Shown here: positions 1 through 7,659 of the stretch, in pieces | How positions within the stretch are numbered: the first letter of the stretch is position 1 | Layout: each line of letters opens with the position of its first letter | Assembly (NCBI GenBank): GCA_937890045.1 | Contig: CALBXV010000046.1 | Span: 1 to 11,006, forward strand | From: an uncultured archaeon | GTDB taxonomy: Archaea > Thermoproteota > Nitrososphaeria > Nitrososphaerales > CALBXV01 | Direction: 5' to 3' | Length of the DNA stretch: 11,006 bases | Notes under the pieces: model-generated | Databases searched by the model: none | What the model was told of the DNA's origin: nothing | What the model saw: only the letters and a program-made list of their open reading frames with translations | Position numbers and translations under genes: made by a program

Positions 1-196
1 AGAAGATCAACACGCCTAAAACCATAACCATAGCAATTAAAAAGAATCTACTAGTACGTTTTTGCTTTCTAGATTTATTATCATGAGTTTTTGTACATTC
101 AACTGAACAAAAATTCTTTTTTACTGGCACAGATCTACCACATATTTTACAATGTGAATGTGCTGGTACATTTACTGTTTCTACTTTATTTTTCAC
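1..196 (-). CDS. Zinc-ribbon protein with a C-terminal membrane segment (DUF2116-like), partial
   Basis: This short gene is cut by the left edge of the window; 65 codons are visible. Its function is unknown. The N-terminal part holds a treble-clef or zinc-ribbon pattern, with C16-x2-C19 and C30-x3-C34 as likely zinc ligands. A very basic stretch follows (about residues 41-50, KSRKQKRTSR), then a hydrophobic run (FFLIAMVMVLGVLIF) that looks like a membrane anchor. This layout matches the small archaeal zinc-ribbon family DUF2116, from memory. The only conventional start in the frame is GTG at 196, because a stop lies three codons upstream. The start region overlaps the end of pyrH by 11 nt, so the two are probably translated together. 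The basic stretch next to the membrane segment suggests the zinc ribbon faces the cytoplasm (inference). Confidence 0.72.
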   Translation of the reverse strand, partial: MKNKVETVNVPAHSHCKICGRSVPVKKNFCSVECTKTHDNKSRKQKRTSRFFLIAMVMVLGVLIF

Positions 197-878
197 TATT
201 ACTCATCACTTTAGTTCCTACAGATTTACCTTTTACAACATCACGTATAAATTCAACTGAACATTTACCTAAAACTACTGGTATTTTTGATCTTTGAATA
301 ATTTTCAATGCAACAGGATCTAATAATTCATATGTGCCAGCAGCTGAAGTATTATCTTTTAAAATTTTATGTAATTGATTTACTGTCACCTTATCTAATT
401 TCTTTGCATTTTTATTTATTTTAGGGTCACTTGTATATACCCCATCTATTTCTGAAGCATTAATTAATAATTCCGCTCCTATTTTCTCTGCTATTAAAGT
501 AGCTACCGCATTTGTACTTTGTCCAGGATTCATTCCACCACAAACAACTACTTTTCCAGAATCATAACCATGTTCTACTTCATTTAAACTTTCAGGTATA
601 AACTTGTATGCTACAGTCCCTAAACAAGATATAAGTAATTTAGCATTTATTCTTGATACAAATATACCAATTTCATCTAACGTAGCCTCATTTACTCGAA
701 AGTTACGTGCTAATTTAATATAATTTCGGGCGTTTTTACCCCCGCCAGTTATAATTATTATGTTATGATCTTTGTGTAAATTAACTATTAATTTAATAAA
801 ATCTTTAAAAAACAAATCTTCCGGAGAATCAAATATGTTACCGGTTACTTTTACCACTATTTTCCTTTTTTCACTCAT
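186..878 (-). CDS. pyrH: UMP kinase (archaeal type, amino acid kinase family)
   Basis: Phosphorylates UMP to UDP with ATP, in cytosolic pyrimidine nucleotide synthesis. The protein is about 230 residues and belongs to the amino acid kinase fold. Visible motifs are a KVTGNIF N-terminal strand, GGGKNAR near residue 45, GGMNPGQST near 114, the NASEIDGVYTSDP segment near 140, and a LDPVALKII helix near 187. The GG-x-x-PGQST-x-A segment and short length fit archaeal UMP kinases better than bacterial PyrH or isopentenyl phosphate kinase. GTG at 881 and ATG at 878 are adjacent in frame; I choose the ATG, so the GTG version would be one residue longer. No Shine-Dalgarno is visible. A TATA-like stretch lies at the distance expected for a leaderless transcript, so the gene may have its own promoter as well as readthrough from hisI. 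Confidence 0.93.
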   Translation of the reverse strand: MSEKRKIVVKVTGNIFDSPEDLFFKDFIKLIVNLHKDHNIIIITGGGKNARNYIKLARNFRVNEATLDEIGIFVSRINAKLLISCLGTVAYKFIPESLNEVEHGYDSGKVVVCGGMNPGQSTNAVATLIAEKIGAELLINASEIDGVYTSDPKINKNAKKLDKVTVNQLHKILKDNTSAAGTYELLDPVALKIIQRSKIPVVLGKCSVEFIRDVVKGKSVGTKVMSNSEK

Positions 879-897
879 CACTTTATTGTTATTATAA

Positions 898-909
898 TAT
901 ATTAATAAA
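898..909 (-). promoter_or_regulatory. Candidate TATA box for pyrH
   Basis: On the minus strand this reads TTTATTAATATA. It lies about 20-31 nt upstream of the pyrH start in the 47-nt gap after hisI. That is where an archaeal TATA box for a leaderless mRNA would sit. The local sequence is AT-rich in general, so the call is tentative. Confidence 0.4.
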
Positions 910-928
910 CTTCATATTTGTTAAAATA

Positions 929-1261
929 TTATTTAGATAATTTACTATTAAAACAAGTATATTTTCCTGTATGACACGCCACTCCCTTTTGATTTACTAT
1001 ATAGATCAAAGTATCGGAATCACAGTCTACTAATATATCTATAATTTTTTGCGTATTACCTGATGTTTCTCCCTTTTTCCATAATGCCTTTCTCGATCGA
1101 CTGTAATAATTTGCATATCCTGTTTTTAACGTCTTTACTACTGCATCATAATTAGCATAAGCAAGCATTAATATTTTTAACGTTTTAACCTCTTGCACTA
1201 TCACTGGTAATAAACCATTTGTCTTTGAAAAATCTAAATCCTCAATTTTCACCGATTTCAA
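929..1261 (-). CDS. hisI: Phosphoribosyl-AMP cyclohydrolase
   Basis: Opens the adenine ring of phosphoribosyl-AMP to give ProFAR, the third step of histidine synthesis, in the cytosol. At 110 residues it is a stand-alone HisI domain. Conserved parts are WKKGETSG (61-68), the metal-binding DCDSD segment (D79, D81, D83), and CHTGKYTC with C96, H97 and C103, the usual zinc and magnesium ligands. There is no HisE (PR-ATP pyrophosphohydrolase) domain fused at the C-terminus. The start is TTG at 1261: in its frame a stop occurs four codons upstream, and GTG at 1252 is the only other early choice. The TTG overlaps the hisF TGA stop in the four bases TTGA, suggesting coupled translation. An AGGAG lies about 13 nt upstream, longer than usual spacing. 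It is the last clear gene of the histidine operon. Confidence 0.95.
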   Translation of the reverse strand: MKSVKIEDLDFSKTNGLLPVIVQEVKTLKILMLAYANYDAVVKTLKTGYANYYSRSRKALWKKGETSGNTQKIIDILVDCDSDTLIYIVNQKGVACHTGKYTCFNSKLSK

Positions 1262-2061
1262 ATTCTTACACTAACTCCTTTTTCATATAAATAATTTTTA
1301 ACATTTTTTATTGTTAACTCTTTATAATGAAATATAGAAGCCGCTAATGCAGCATCTGAACAACCAATTGTTAAAACATCATAAAAATGATTTAAATTCC
1401 CACATCCACCACTAGCTATATTTGGAATATTGGAAATTTCTGACACCCGTTTCATTAACGCTAAATCATATCCGTCTTTCGTACCATCACTATCCATCGA
1501 AGTTATTAATAACTCTCCAGCTCCTAAATCTTGCACTTCTCTGACCCATTGTAACGCATCTATCTCAGTCCCTACTCTTCCACCATGTGTATAAACCTCA
1601 AACCAAAATTGTTGCTCTTCATCCTTTATTATTTCCTTATCATCTATTACCTCATATTTCCGTTTTATATCAATTGCTACAACTACACATTGTTCTCCAA
1701 ATATATTTGATAAATCACTAATCAATTTTGGATTTTTTACTGCAGCAGTATTTACCGAAATTTTATCCGCTCCATTACAAAGCACTAGTCTAGCATCCTC
1801 AATATTCCTAATTCCACCCCCTACTGTAAATGGTATATTTAATTCAGACGCTACAGATTTAACCATTTTCGACATGATTTTTCTTTTATCAACTGACGCA
1901 GTAATATCTAAAAAGATTAATTCATCCGCGCCCTCGTCACTATATCTTTTACCAAGTAATACTGGATCTCCAGCATCTTTGATATTGATAAACTTCACTC
2001 CCTTTACTACTCGTCCATCTTTAACATCCAAACATGGAATAATACGTTTAGCTAATACCAT
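1258..2061 (-). CDS. hisF: Imidazole glycerol phosphate synthase cyclase subunit HisF
   Basis: Cyclase half of IGP synthase. It takes ammonia from HisH and converts PRFAR into imidazole glycerol phosphate and AICAR. The 267-residue (beta/alpha)8 barrel shows the family start [16 protein letters not shown], with D12 the general acid/base. It also has the first phosphate-binding motif TVGGGIRN (79-86), AID with D131, the SMDSDGTK segment (D190/D192), and the second phosphate motif ASGGCGN (216-222). It is about 14 residues longer than the typical 253, and the extra length appears to lie after D131 in an acidic lysine-rich stretch (about 134-152). The ATG at 2061 gives the canonical N-terminus. 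The gene overlaps the end of hisA by 14 nt and the start of hisI by 4 nt. HisH is two genes upstream in the same operon, with hisA between them. Confidence 0.98.
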   Translation of the reverse strand: MVLAKRIIPCLDVKDGRVVKGVKFINIKDAGDPVLLGKRYSDEGADELIFLDITASVDKRKIMSKMVKSVASELNIPFTVGGGIRNIEDARLVLCNGADKISVNTAAVKNPKLISDLSNIFGEQCVVVAIDIKRKYEVIDDKEIIKDEEQQFWFEVYTHGGRVGTEIDALQWVREVQDLGAGELLITSMDSDGTKDGYDLALMKRVSEISNIPNIASGGCGNLNHFYDVLTIGCSDAALAASIFHYKELTIKNVKNYLYEKGVSVRI

Positions 2062-2776
2062 CTTTCTCTAACTTCTTTATAGTTTCATTAAAAATAATTT
2101 TCTTATCATATAAAGCTCTACCTATAATTACCCCGTCAATACCCATTTTATTTAAAGTTAAAATATCATCTATATTTCGTATACCTGCACTAGCAATAAT
2201 TTCAACATCATTAATTTTTCTAATTTTAGATAATAATTTAACATCTGGTCCATTTAATACTCCATCTCTTTCTACAGAAGTAAGTAAAAATTCCTTAACT
2301 CCCATATTTCGGAAATTTTTTAACTGTTCAACTACATTATAATTAGTATTATTTTTCCACCCCTCTATTTTTACCTGTTGATTTTCATAATCTAATGCTA
2401 AAATAATTTTTTTTGTGTTAAAATAACTCTTTAACTCATTTACAATTTCTGGATGTTTTATAATTAACGTTCCTAATATTATTTTATTTACACCTAAATT
2501 AAATAGCTCAAAGATTTTTTCTTTATCTCTAATACCACCACCTACTTGAATTTTTATTTTTATGTTCTTTATTATTTCATGAATTAATTCTATATTATCT
2601 CCGTTACCTAATGCATTATCTAAATCTACAATATGTAATTTTTTCGCTCCTTGTTCTACCCAATATTGAGCTGTTTTTATCGGATCATTACCATATATTG
2701 TTAAATTTTCTGGTTTTCCATGTTTCAATCTAACAACTTGACCATTCAGAATGTCAATTGAAGGTATTAAATCCAT
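2048..2776 (-). CDS. hisA: ProFAR isomerase HisA
   Basis: Isomerises ProFAR to PRFAR, an Amadori rearrangement, in the fourth step of histidine synthesis. The 242-residue (beta/alpha)8 barrel is a paralogue of HisF. It starts [17 protein letters not shown] with catalytic D8. It has the QVGGGIRD phosphate-binding motif (77-84), ALDYEN with catalytic D129, LLTSVERDG (164-172), and a second phosphate site ASAGIRN (195-201), where the more usual first glycine of SGGI is alanine. Length and motifs are otherwise standard. In some actinobacteria this fold is the bifunctional PriA. Here hisA and the other his genes form one operon, and I saw no trp gene, so a HisA-only role is simplest. The ATG follows the hisH stop after 1 nt and no clear Shine-Dalgarno is seen, suggesting coupled translation. 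Confidence 0.97.
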   Translation of the reverse strand: MDLIPSIDILNGQVVRLKHGKPENLTIYGNDPIKTAQYWVEQGAKKLHIVDLDNALGNGDNIELIHEIIKNIKIKIQVGGGIRDKEKIFELFNLGVNKIILGTLIIKHPEIVNELKSYFNTKKIILALDYENQQVKIEGWKNNTNYNVVEQLKNFRNMGVKEFLLTSVERDGVLNGPDVKLLSKIRKINDVEIIASAGIRNIDDILTLNKMGIDGVIIGRALYDKKIIFNETIKKLEKDGIS

Positions 2777-2777
2777 T

Positions 2778-3383
2778 TTAACGTCTACATATATCTACAA
2801 AATTTTGTATTATTTGCATTCCCATTTTATCAGATTTTTCTGGATGAAATTGGGTTCCATAAATATTATCTTTTCCTACAATTGATGGAAATTTAATTCC
2901 ATATGTAGTACTCGCAATTTCAATTTCTTCATCAGAAATTTTTGGATAGTATGAATGTACAAAATACGCCCATGTATTATCTTCTAATCCAGCTACTAAT
3001 TCCTTATTTTTTGTAATATTTATTTTATTCCATCCGATTTGTGGTACTTTTACTGTCTTTGGTAATTTCATTATTTTACCATTGAATAGACTTAACCCTT
3101 GACCTCCACCCTCTTCACTATTATTAAAAAACAGTTGCATTCCTAAACAAATTCCTAACATTGGCGTCCCCTCATTTTTTAGTTCATCAATTTGTTTTTT
3201 TACTTTAATCAATTTATTAGCTGCAGTTTTAAAATTTCCTACACCAGGTAATATTAACCCATTAATATTTTTAATATTAACAAACTTGTTTGTAATTATA
3301 GTTTCTACACCATTTTTTTCTAAAGCGTGTTTGATACTAAATAAATTACCCGCTCCATAATCAAATATCATGATTTTACTCAT
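2778..3383 (-). CDS. hisH: Imidazole glycerol phosphate synthase glutaminase subunit HisH
   Basis: Class I glutamine amidotransferase that hydrolyses glutamine and passes ammonia to HisF in the IGP synthase complex. The 201-residue protein starts IMIFDYGAGNLFSI. It shows the oxyanion-strand motif PGVGNF (46-51), the nucleophile elbow GICLGMQ with C79, and FHPEKS with H180 and E182, which completes the catalytic triad. All three catalytic residues are present, so it should be active. PQIGWNKI (114-121) and YFVHSYY (140-146) are also typical of HisH. The ATG at 3383 directly abuts the hisB stop codon with no gap, which suggests coupled translation. No strong ribosome-binding site is visible. 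There is no sign of truncation. Confidence 0.97.
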   Translation of the reverse strand: MSKIMIFDYGAGNLFSIKHALEKNGVETIITNKFVNIKNINGLILPGVGNFKTAANKLIKVKKQIDELKNEGTPMLGICLGMQLFFNNSEEGGGQGLSLFNGKIMKLPKTVKVPQIGWNKINITKNKELVAGLEDNTWAYFVHSYYPKISDEEIEIASTTYGIKFPSIVGKDNIYGTQFHPEKSDKMGMQIIQNFVDICRR

Positions 3384-3956
3384 TTACATTAAACCTTTAG
3401 AACTTGGTGTACCTTTTCGTTTTAAATCTACTGATACTGCTTTTCTAAAAGCTAACGCTAATGCTTTAAACGCTGCTTCAATTTTATGATGATCATTTTC
3501 TCCATATTCTACATTTATATGAATATTACAATTAATTGCAGTTGTTAAAGAACGGATAAAATGATATATATCTTCACTTACCATATCTTCAACACCTTTT
3601 TTTTCTATTTTTAATTCTATTACTGTATATGTTCGTTTAGCCAAATCAATACTTGCAGATGCTAATGCATCATCCATAGGGACACTAGATGATCCAAATC
3701 TTCTGATCCCATTTCTTTCTCCCAACTCATTTGATATACAGTTACCTAAACTTATCCCTACATCTTCCGCTATGTGGTGTATTAAGTCACCTGCTGCATC
3801 TAGTTTTATATCAATTAAACTATGAAATGAAAAAATTTCTAACATATGGTTCAAATATTGTATCCCTGTGTTAATTTTTGCTTTTCCATTTCCGTATATC
3901 TTAACTGAAGTTTTTATTTTTGTTTCTTTAGTTGAACGTGTAAATTTTTTACTCAT
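3384..3956 (-). CDS. hisB: Imidazoleglycerol-phosphate dehydratase
   Basis: Dehydrates imidazole glycerol phosphate to imidazole acetol phosphate. The 190-residue protein is the IGPD domain alone, without the N-terminal phosphatase domain of enterobacterial HisB. Manganese-binding motifs are visible: LNHMLE with H37, FHS with H45, HHIAED with H60, H61 and E64, and DHHKIEAAFKA with H156, H157 and E160. RRFGSSSVPMDDALA (85-99) and the C-terminal TPSSKGL are family hallmarks. The ATG at 3956 overlaps the end of the upstream HAD phosphatase gene by 8 nt. A GGGGG run lies about 7 nt before it, a reasonable Shine-Dalgarno. The upstream HAD gene followed by IGPD repeats, as two genes, the domain order of bifunctional HisB. 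Confidence 0.97.
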   Translation of the reverse strand: MSKKFTRSTKETKIKTSVKIYGNGKAKINTGIQYLNHMLEIFSFHSLIDIKLDAAGDLIHHIAEDVGISLGNCISNELGERNGIRRFGSSSVPMDDALASASIDLAKRTYTVIELKIEKKGVEDMVSEDIYHFIRSLTTAINCNIHINVEYGENDHHKIEAAFKALALAFRKAVSVDLKRKGTPSSKGLM

Positions 3957-5169
3957 TTTTCTTCCCCCATTCTCTGTGAAACCATTTAGTATTATTTGAT
4001 TTAAAAAATAAATCTATTATATAATTCACATTTGGTAGTATTATATCAACTTCGTTCTTAAGATAATATTTCTTTGTTTCTTCAGGTGTATTATTGCTAT
4101 CATATACTCCAACAAAAAACACATTTTTTTTTAATTTAACAGCTTCAGTCATAATATAATCCTCTGATGAATTACCAATATATAATATATTATTATCAGT
4201 ATTTAATTTATTTAATGCTTTTAATAATGAATAAGGATTAGGTTTCCATATTTTTGCTGCTAATTGTTTTGATTTATATTTTACTTCCTCATCTTCTATA
4301 AATATTAATGCTTTTTTATTGAAATAATTCATTAATGATTTTAAAGTAAATTTGGCAGATATCAAACTTCTTCCAGACACAATTCCTAAATTCTCTTTTG
4401 TAAACATTTTTTCTAGTGTTTCTAGTGATTTACGTGTAATTATTGATTTTTCGTTTTTAATTAACCCATTTGTATTGGTAAATTGATTTATTTTATTATG
4501 TTTAATATTAAATAATTTTTTACCATAAAAGAATTCATCAAATATTGTTGTTATAATATTATTTTTAATATTTTTCTTGTAACTAGTATAATCATCCACA
4601 GATTTAATTATTTTATTACATTCATTTCCAAATTCATTTATTAATAATTTTTTTAATGTTTGTATATTACATTGATTTAACTTCTGTAATTGTTTTATAA
4701 ATTTAGGAAATATTCTCCCTTTTAACATATTTAATAACATAAACTTGGAAATTTCTATTCCTCCATTCACTTTTAAAAATTTCTTATCTAACTTTAATTT
4801 GTCAAATCCCTCACCATTTACAATTTTAATAAAATCAGTCACTTTCTTACCTAAATTACTTAAAATATATATTATTATTGCATATACTGTATCACAATCA
4901 TTATTAAAACCTCCAGTCTCTCTTAATTTCTCAATAATTTGATTGGGAATAATGTTTGAATCCAGTTTTTTAGAAATTAAATTACTTAAAATTAATGATA
5001 TTGTATTTTTTATTGCTAAATCATATGATAAACGAGCATCTATTAATACTCCATCACAATCAAAAATAACTCCTTTTATATTATTTAAATTATTTTTTAT
5101 ATTATTTTTTATGTATATCTCTGATTTTTTTACAGTTTTAATTGTATAGTTATTATTTTTTAGTGTCAA
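3949..5169 (-). CDS. HAD-superfamily phosphatase, candidate histidinol-phosphate phosphatase
   Basis: A 406-residue HAD hydrolase inside the histidine operon. Motif I is FDCDGVLID with nucleophile D37 and acid D39; motif II is IVSGR with S265; motif III is WKPNP with K309; motif IV is IGNSSED at 331-337, with Asn in place of the usual first Asp. About 225 mostly helical-looking residues separate motifs I and II, pointing to a large C1-type cap, unlike the small capless HAD domain of enterobacterial HisB. It may belong to the HAD-IA hypothetical family seen in archaea and cyanobacteria (TIGR01548, from memory). The operon needs a histidinol-phosphate phosphatase and this is the only phosphatase present, just upstream of hisB; that role is inference. 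The only conventional early start is TTG at 5169, giving a low-complexity Asn/Lys/Ile leader of about 30 residues. It follows hisD by 9 nt. Confidence 0.8.
   Translation of the reverse strand: MTLKNNNYTIKTVKKSEIYIKNNIKNNLNNIKGVIFDCDGVLIDARLSYDLAIKNTISLILSNLISKKLDSNIIPNQIIEKLRETGGFNNDCDTVYAIIIYILSNLGKKVTDFIKIVNGEGFDKLKLDKKFLKVNGGIEISKFMLLNMLKGRIFPKFIKQLQKLNQCNIQTLKKLLINEFGNECNKIIKSVDDYTSYKKNIKNNIITTIFDEFFYGKKLFNIKHNKINQFTNTNGLIKNEKSIITRKSLETLEKMFTKENLGIVSGRSLISAKFTLKSLMNYFNKKALIFIEDEEVKYKSKQLAAKIWKPNPYSLLKALNKLNTDNNILYIGNSSEDYIMTEAVKLKKNVFFVGVYDSNNTPEETKKYYLKNEVDIILPNVNYIIDLFFKSNNTKWFHREWGKKNE
5074..5107. repeat. Short direct repeat in the N-terminal codons of the HAD gene
   Basis: The 13-mer ttttatattattt occurs at 5074-5086 and again at 5095-5107, a 21-bp period that equals seven codons. 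It encodes NNIK twice, in the low-complexity leader of the HAD protein (residues 22-25 and 29-32). Slippage in AT-rich DNA is the simplest explanation. Confidence 0.5.
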
Positions 5170-5178
5170 TATTATTTT

Positions 5179-6483
5179 TCAACTAATTCTTTCTTTTATT
5201 GATAAATAATGATTTGGCAAACCTTCAGATTTAGCCATCGTTTCAATTAAATTTTTTATATTTTTTAATGCCTTTTGGTTTGATTTTATAATATTAATTC
5301 GTTTAATAAAATCTAGTACTGAAAGACCTGAATACGTTTTTGCTGTACCTGATGTTGGTAATACGTGATTTGATCCTAATCCATAATCTGAAGCTGCTAC
5401 TGGTGTAAAATTACCTAATAGTATTAAACCTGCAGATCTAATTTTTGAAAGAATATTTTGAGTTTTTTTAGTTATTAACATTAAATGTTCAGGCGAAAAT
5501 AAATTTATAAAATCTATTAATACATTTAATTTTTTTGAAGTTAATATAAAACCGTTATTTAATATGGATTTTTTTACATATTCACTTCTAGGAACCACTT
5601 TTATTAAGTTCATTAACTCTTTTTCTACTTTATTAGCTAATTGTGTTGAAGTAGTCAATAATCCACAAACACTTGTTTCTCCATGTTCTGCTTGAGCAAT
5701 TAAATCTCTGGCGACCCACTTTGGAATCGCTGAATCATCTGCTAATATTAAAATTTCTGATGGGCCAGCTGGACAATCTATTGATATAAATTGTGAAACT
5801 TGTTTTTTAGCTTCAGATACATAAGCATTTCCTGGACCAACAATTTTATCAACTGGTTTTACATTTTCTGTCCCATATGCCATTAAACCAATTGCTTGCA
5901 CTCCTCCAATTTTATATATTTCATTCACTCCACATATGTCTGCTGCAACAATTAATAATGGATCTATGGATTTATTCTTTGTAGGAGGTGAACAAATAGT
6001 GATTCGAGGAACTCCAGCAATTTTTGCTGGTATTACTGTCATTATTACTGAACTTGGGTATACCGCTTCTCCTCCAGGAACATAACATCCCACACTGTCA
6101 ATTGGTGATAACTTATTAGTTATTTGTACTCCATCTTTATTACTAATTTCACCACCAACTTTTTGTAAAATCTTATTTTCAATTAATTCAATTCTTGATT
6201 TTAATGTTTTTATAGCTTGAATTTGTTTTTTACTTACATTTTTATATGCATTTATTATTTCTTGATTAGTAATTTTTATTGATTTGGGATCTAAAGTCAC
6301 TCCATCATATTTTTCTGTATATTTTAAAATAGCTTTTAGCCCATCATTTTTAATATCTGTTAACATATTATTGACTTGATTAAACAAATTTTTATTAGTA
6401 TTATTTTCAAATCTTAATGAATTTATAATTTGATTAAGATTTTTTTCATTAATATCGGAAAATAATATTTTTTGTTCATTCAT
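5179..6483 (-). CDS. hisD: Histidinol dehydrogenase
   Basis: Oxidises L-histidinol to L-histidine in two NAD-dependent steps, the end of the pathway. The 434-residue protein has the family length. Motifs in order are VGCYVPGG (131-138), the DKIVGPGNAYV signature (212-222), CPAGPSEILILAD (237-249), AQAEHG with zinc ligands Q264 and H267, FSPEHL with catalytic E332 and H333, GNFTPVAASDYGLGSNHVLP with zinc ligand D366, and GLPNH with zinc ligand H425. All metal and catalytic residues are present. The ATG at 6483 overlaps the last 8 nt of hisG. AAGGGG about 7 nt upstream is a clear Shine-Dalgarno inside the hisG coding sequence. It is the second gene of the operon, as in the classical bacterial hisGD order. 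Confidence 0.98.
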   Translation of the reverse strand: MNEQKILFSDINEKNLNQIINSLRFENNTNKNLFNQVNNMLTDIKNDGLKAILKYTEKYDGVTLDPKSIKITNQEIINAYKNVSKKQIQAIKTLKSRIELIENKILQKVGGEISNKDGVQITNKLSPIDSVGCYVPGGEAVYPSSVIMTVIPAKIAGVPRITICSPPTKNKSIDPLLIVAADICGVNEIYKIGGVQAIGLMAYGTENVKPVDKIVGPGNAYVSEAKKQVSQFISIDCPAGPSEILILADDSAIPKWVARDLIAQAEHGETSVCGLLTTSTQLANKVEKELMNLIKVVPRSEYVKKSILNNGFILTSKKLNVLIDFINLFSPEHLMLITKKTQNILSKIRSAGLILLGNFTPVAASDYGLGSNHVLPTSGTAKTYSGLSVLDFIKRINIIKSNQKALKNIKNLIETMAKSEGLPNHYLSIKERIS

Positions 6484-7459
6484 TATTTTCCCCTTGAGCT
6501 ATTTTCTCTAATGGTAGTATTTGTTTTGGTTCATGAACAACTAAACCTTGAGATAATTTTCTTAATTTTGGTATTATTTTTAATAGATCAGTTTTTTTTA
6601 TTATTGTATTTACAGAATACCAATTTTTGTCTGATAAATTACTTATTGTAGGATTTTTTAGTGCGGGTAATTCTTTTAATAATTTATCCAAATTTTCTTT
6701 TTTAACATTAACAAAAATGTGTACATTTTTTTTACTTTCTACAGCCCCTCTTAATAATGATAAAATATCAAATATTTTCTCTCGTTTTTTACTATCTTGT
6801 AATGATTTTTTATTAGCCATGAGACATGTCGATGATTCATATATTGTATCAATAATTTTTAATTTATTTCGTTTTAAAGTAGTTCCAGTTTCAGTTAAAT
6901 CTATTATTGCGTCAGCTTCTTCTGGCGGTTTAGCTTCTGTAGCTCCAAATGATAAAAATAATGATATTTTTTCATTATTTCCTAATACTTTCCAAGGTGT
7001 AACTATTTTAGGATCTTGATTTAACCACCTCTTTTTATAAGCATTATTTTTTTTAATGTATTTACTTGCTATGTTTAAATATTCTGTTGATATTCTTAAT
7101 ATTTTATTTCTTTTTAAATATGTATTAATTAAATCATCACATGATTTTATACTGTCATCCTCTGGGATTGCTAATACTATTTTTACTTTTCCATATTCTA
7201 AGTTAGTTAAAATTTCAACATCTGCATTTGTTTCTTCTATCCAATCTAAACCACTTATTCCTACATCATATATGCCTTGAGAAACATAATTTGGTATTTC
7301 CTGAGGTCTTAGCATCTTAAGTTTAATCTGCTCATCATTAATTATAGGTCTATAAGTTCTTTCTTTTCCATAGATATTATACCAAGCTCTTTCGAGTATT
7401 TCAAATGTAGCTTTTTCGAGCGAACCTTTTGGGATCGCAAAATTAATTGTTCCACTCAT
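6476..7459 (-). CDS. hisG: ATP phosphoribosyltransferase, long form
   Basis: Condenses ATP with PRPP to give phosphoribosyl-ATP, the first and committed step of histidine synthesis. At 327 residues it is the long HisG form. The N-terminal catalytic lobes start INFAIPKGSL and contain GIYDVGISGLDW (62-73). The PRPP-binding loop is ADAIIDLTETGTTL (182-195). The C-terminal part from about 247 to 320 (VNVKKENLDKL, LPALKNPTISNLSD, GLVVHEP) fits the ACT-like regulatory domain that binds histidine, so feedback inhibition by histidine is expected and no HisZ partner is needed. ATG at 7459 gives the family N-terminus. It is the first gene of the operon. A TATA-like box and a 13-bp palindrome lie within 45 nt upstream. 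Confidence 0.97.
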   Translation of the reverse strand: MSGTINFAIPKGSLEKATFEILERAWYNIYGKERTYRPIINDEQIKLKMLRPQEIPNYVSQGIYDVGISGLDWIEETNADVEILTNLEYGKVKIVLAIPEDDSIKSCDDLINTYLKRNKILRISTEYLNIASKYIKKNNAYKKRWLNQDPKIVTPWKVLGNNEKISLFLSFGATEAKPPEEADAIIDLTETGTTLKRNKLKIIDTIYESSTCLMANKKSLQDSKKREKIFDILSLLRGAVESKKNVHIFVNVKKENLDKLLKELPALKNPTISNLSDKNWYSVNTIIKKTDLLKIIPKLRKLSQGLVVHEPKQILPLEKIAQGENNE

Positions 7460-7475
7460 TTTAAACTCAACTTAT

Positions 7476-7488
7476 TATTACTGTAATA
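7476..7488. promoter_or_regulatory. 13-bp perfect palindrome, candidate his operator
   Basis: tattactgtaata is a perfect inverted repeat around a central T, 17-29 nt upstream of the hisG start. It sits just downstream of the candidate TATA box, so a bound protein would block the transcription start site. No other copy was noticed in the window. Short AT-rich palindromes also arise by chance. Confidence 0.4.
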
Positions 7489-7490
7489 GT

Positions 7491-7500
7491 TAATATAATA
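7491..7500 (-). promoter_or_regulatory. Candidate TATA box of the his operon
   Basis: The minus strand reads TATTATATTA, 32-41 nt upstream of the hisG ATG. A transcript starting about 25 nt downstream would have only a few leader bases. This is the usual arrangement for the first gene of an archaeal operon. The call rests on spacing and AT pattern only. Confidence 0.5.
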
Positions 7501-7659
7501 ATCTCTAAAATAATACTTTATAGTGAATACAAACACCTTGACTCGTCATTTTTAATTTCACTTTATCAATACTCCAAAGTTGTTCTTGTATATAAAAATA
7601 TCTTTTTTATTTTTATTCCCTACTCATTAGTCATATATGAATAATTTAAACACACAAAT

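Noticed and set aside
1..185. Plus-strand frame starting at 91 near the left edge
   Set aside because: It is opposite the zinc-ribbon gene and pyrH, which have recognisable motifs; its hydrophobic look comes from AT-rich antisense codons.
5074..5110. The 21-bp spaced repeat as part of a CRISPR or mobile element
   Set aside because: Only two 13-bp AT copies, in frame with low-complexity codons; no array, no spacers of regular length, no associated genes.
6627..7019. 130-codon plus-strand open frame antisense to hisG
   Set aside because: It lies fully opposite the conserved hisG gene, has no recognisable motif, and its composition is that of a reverse complement.
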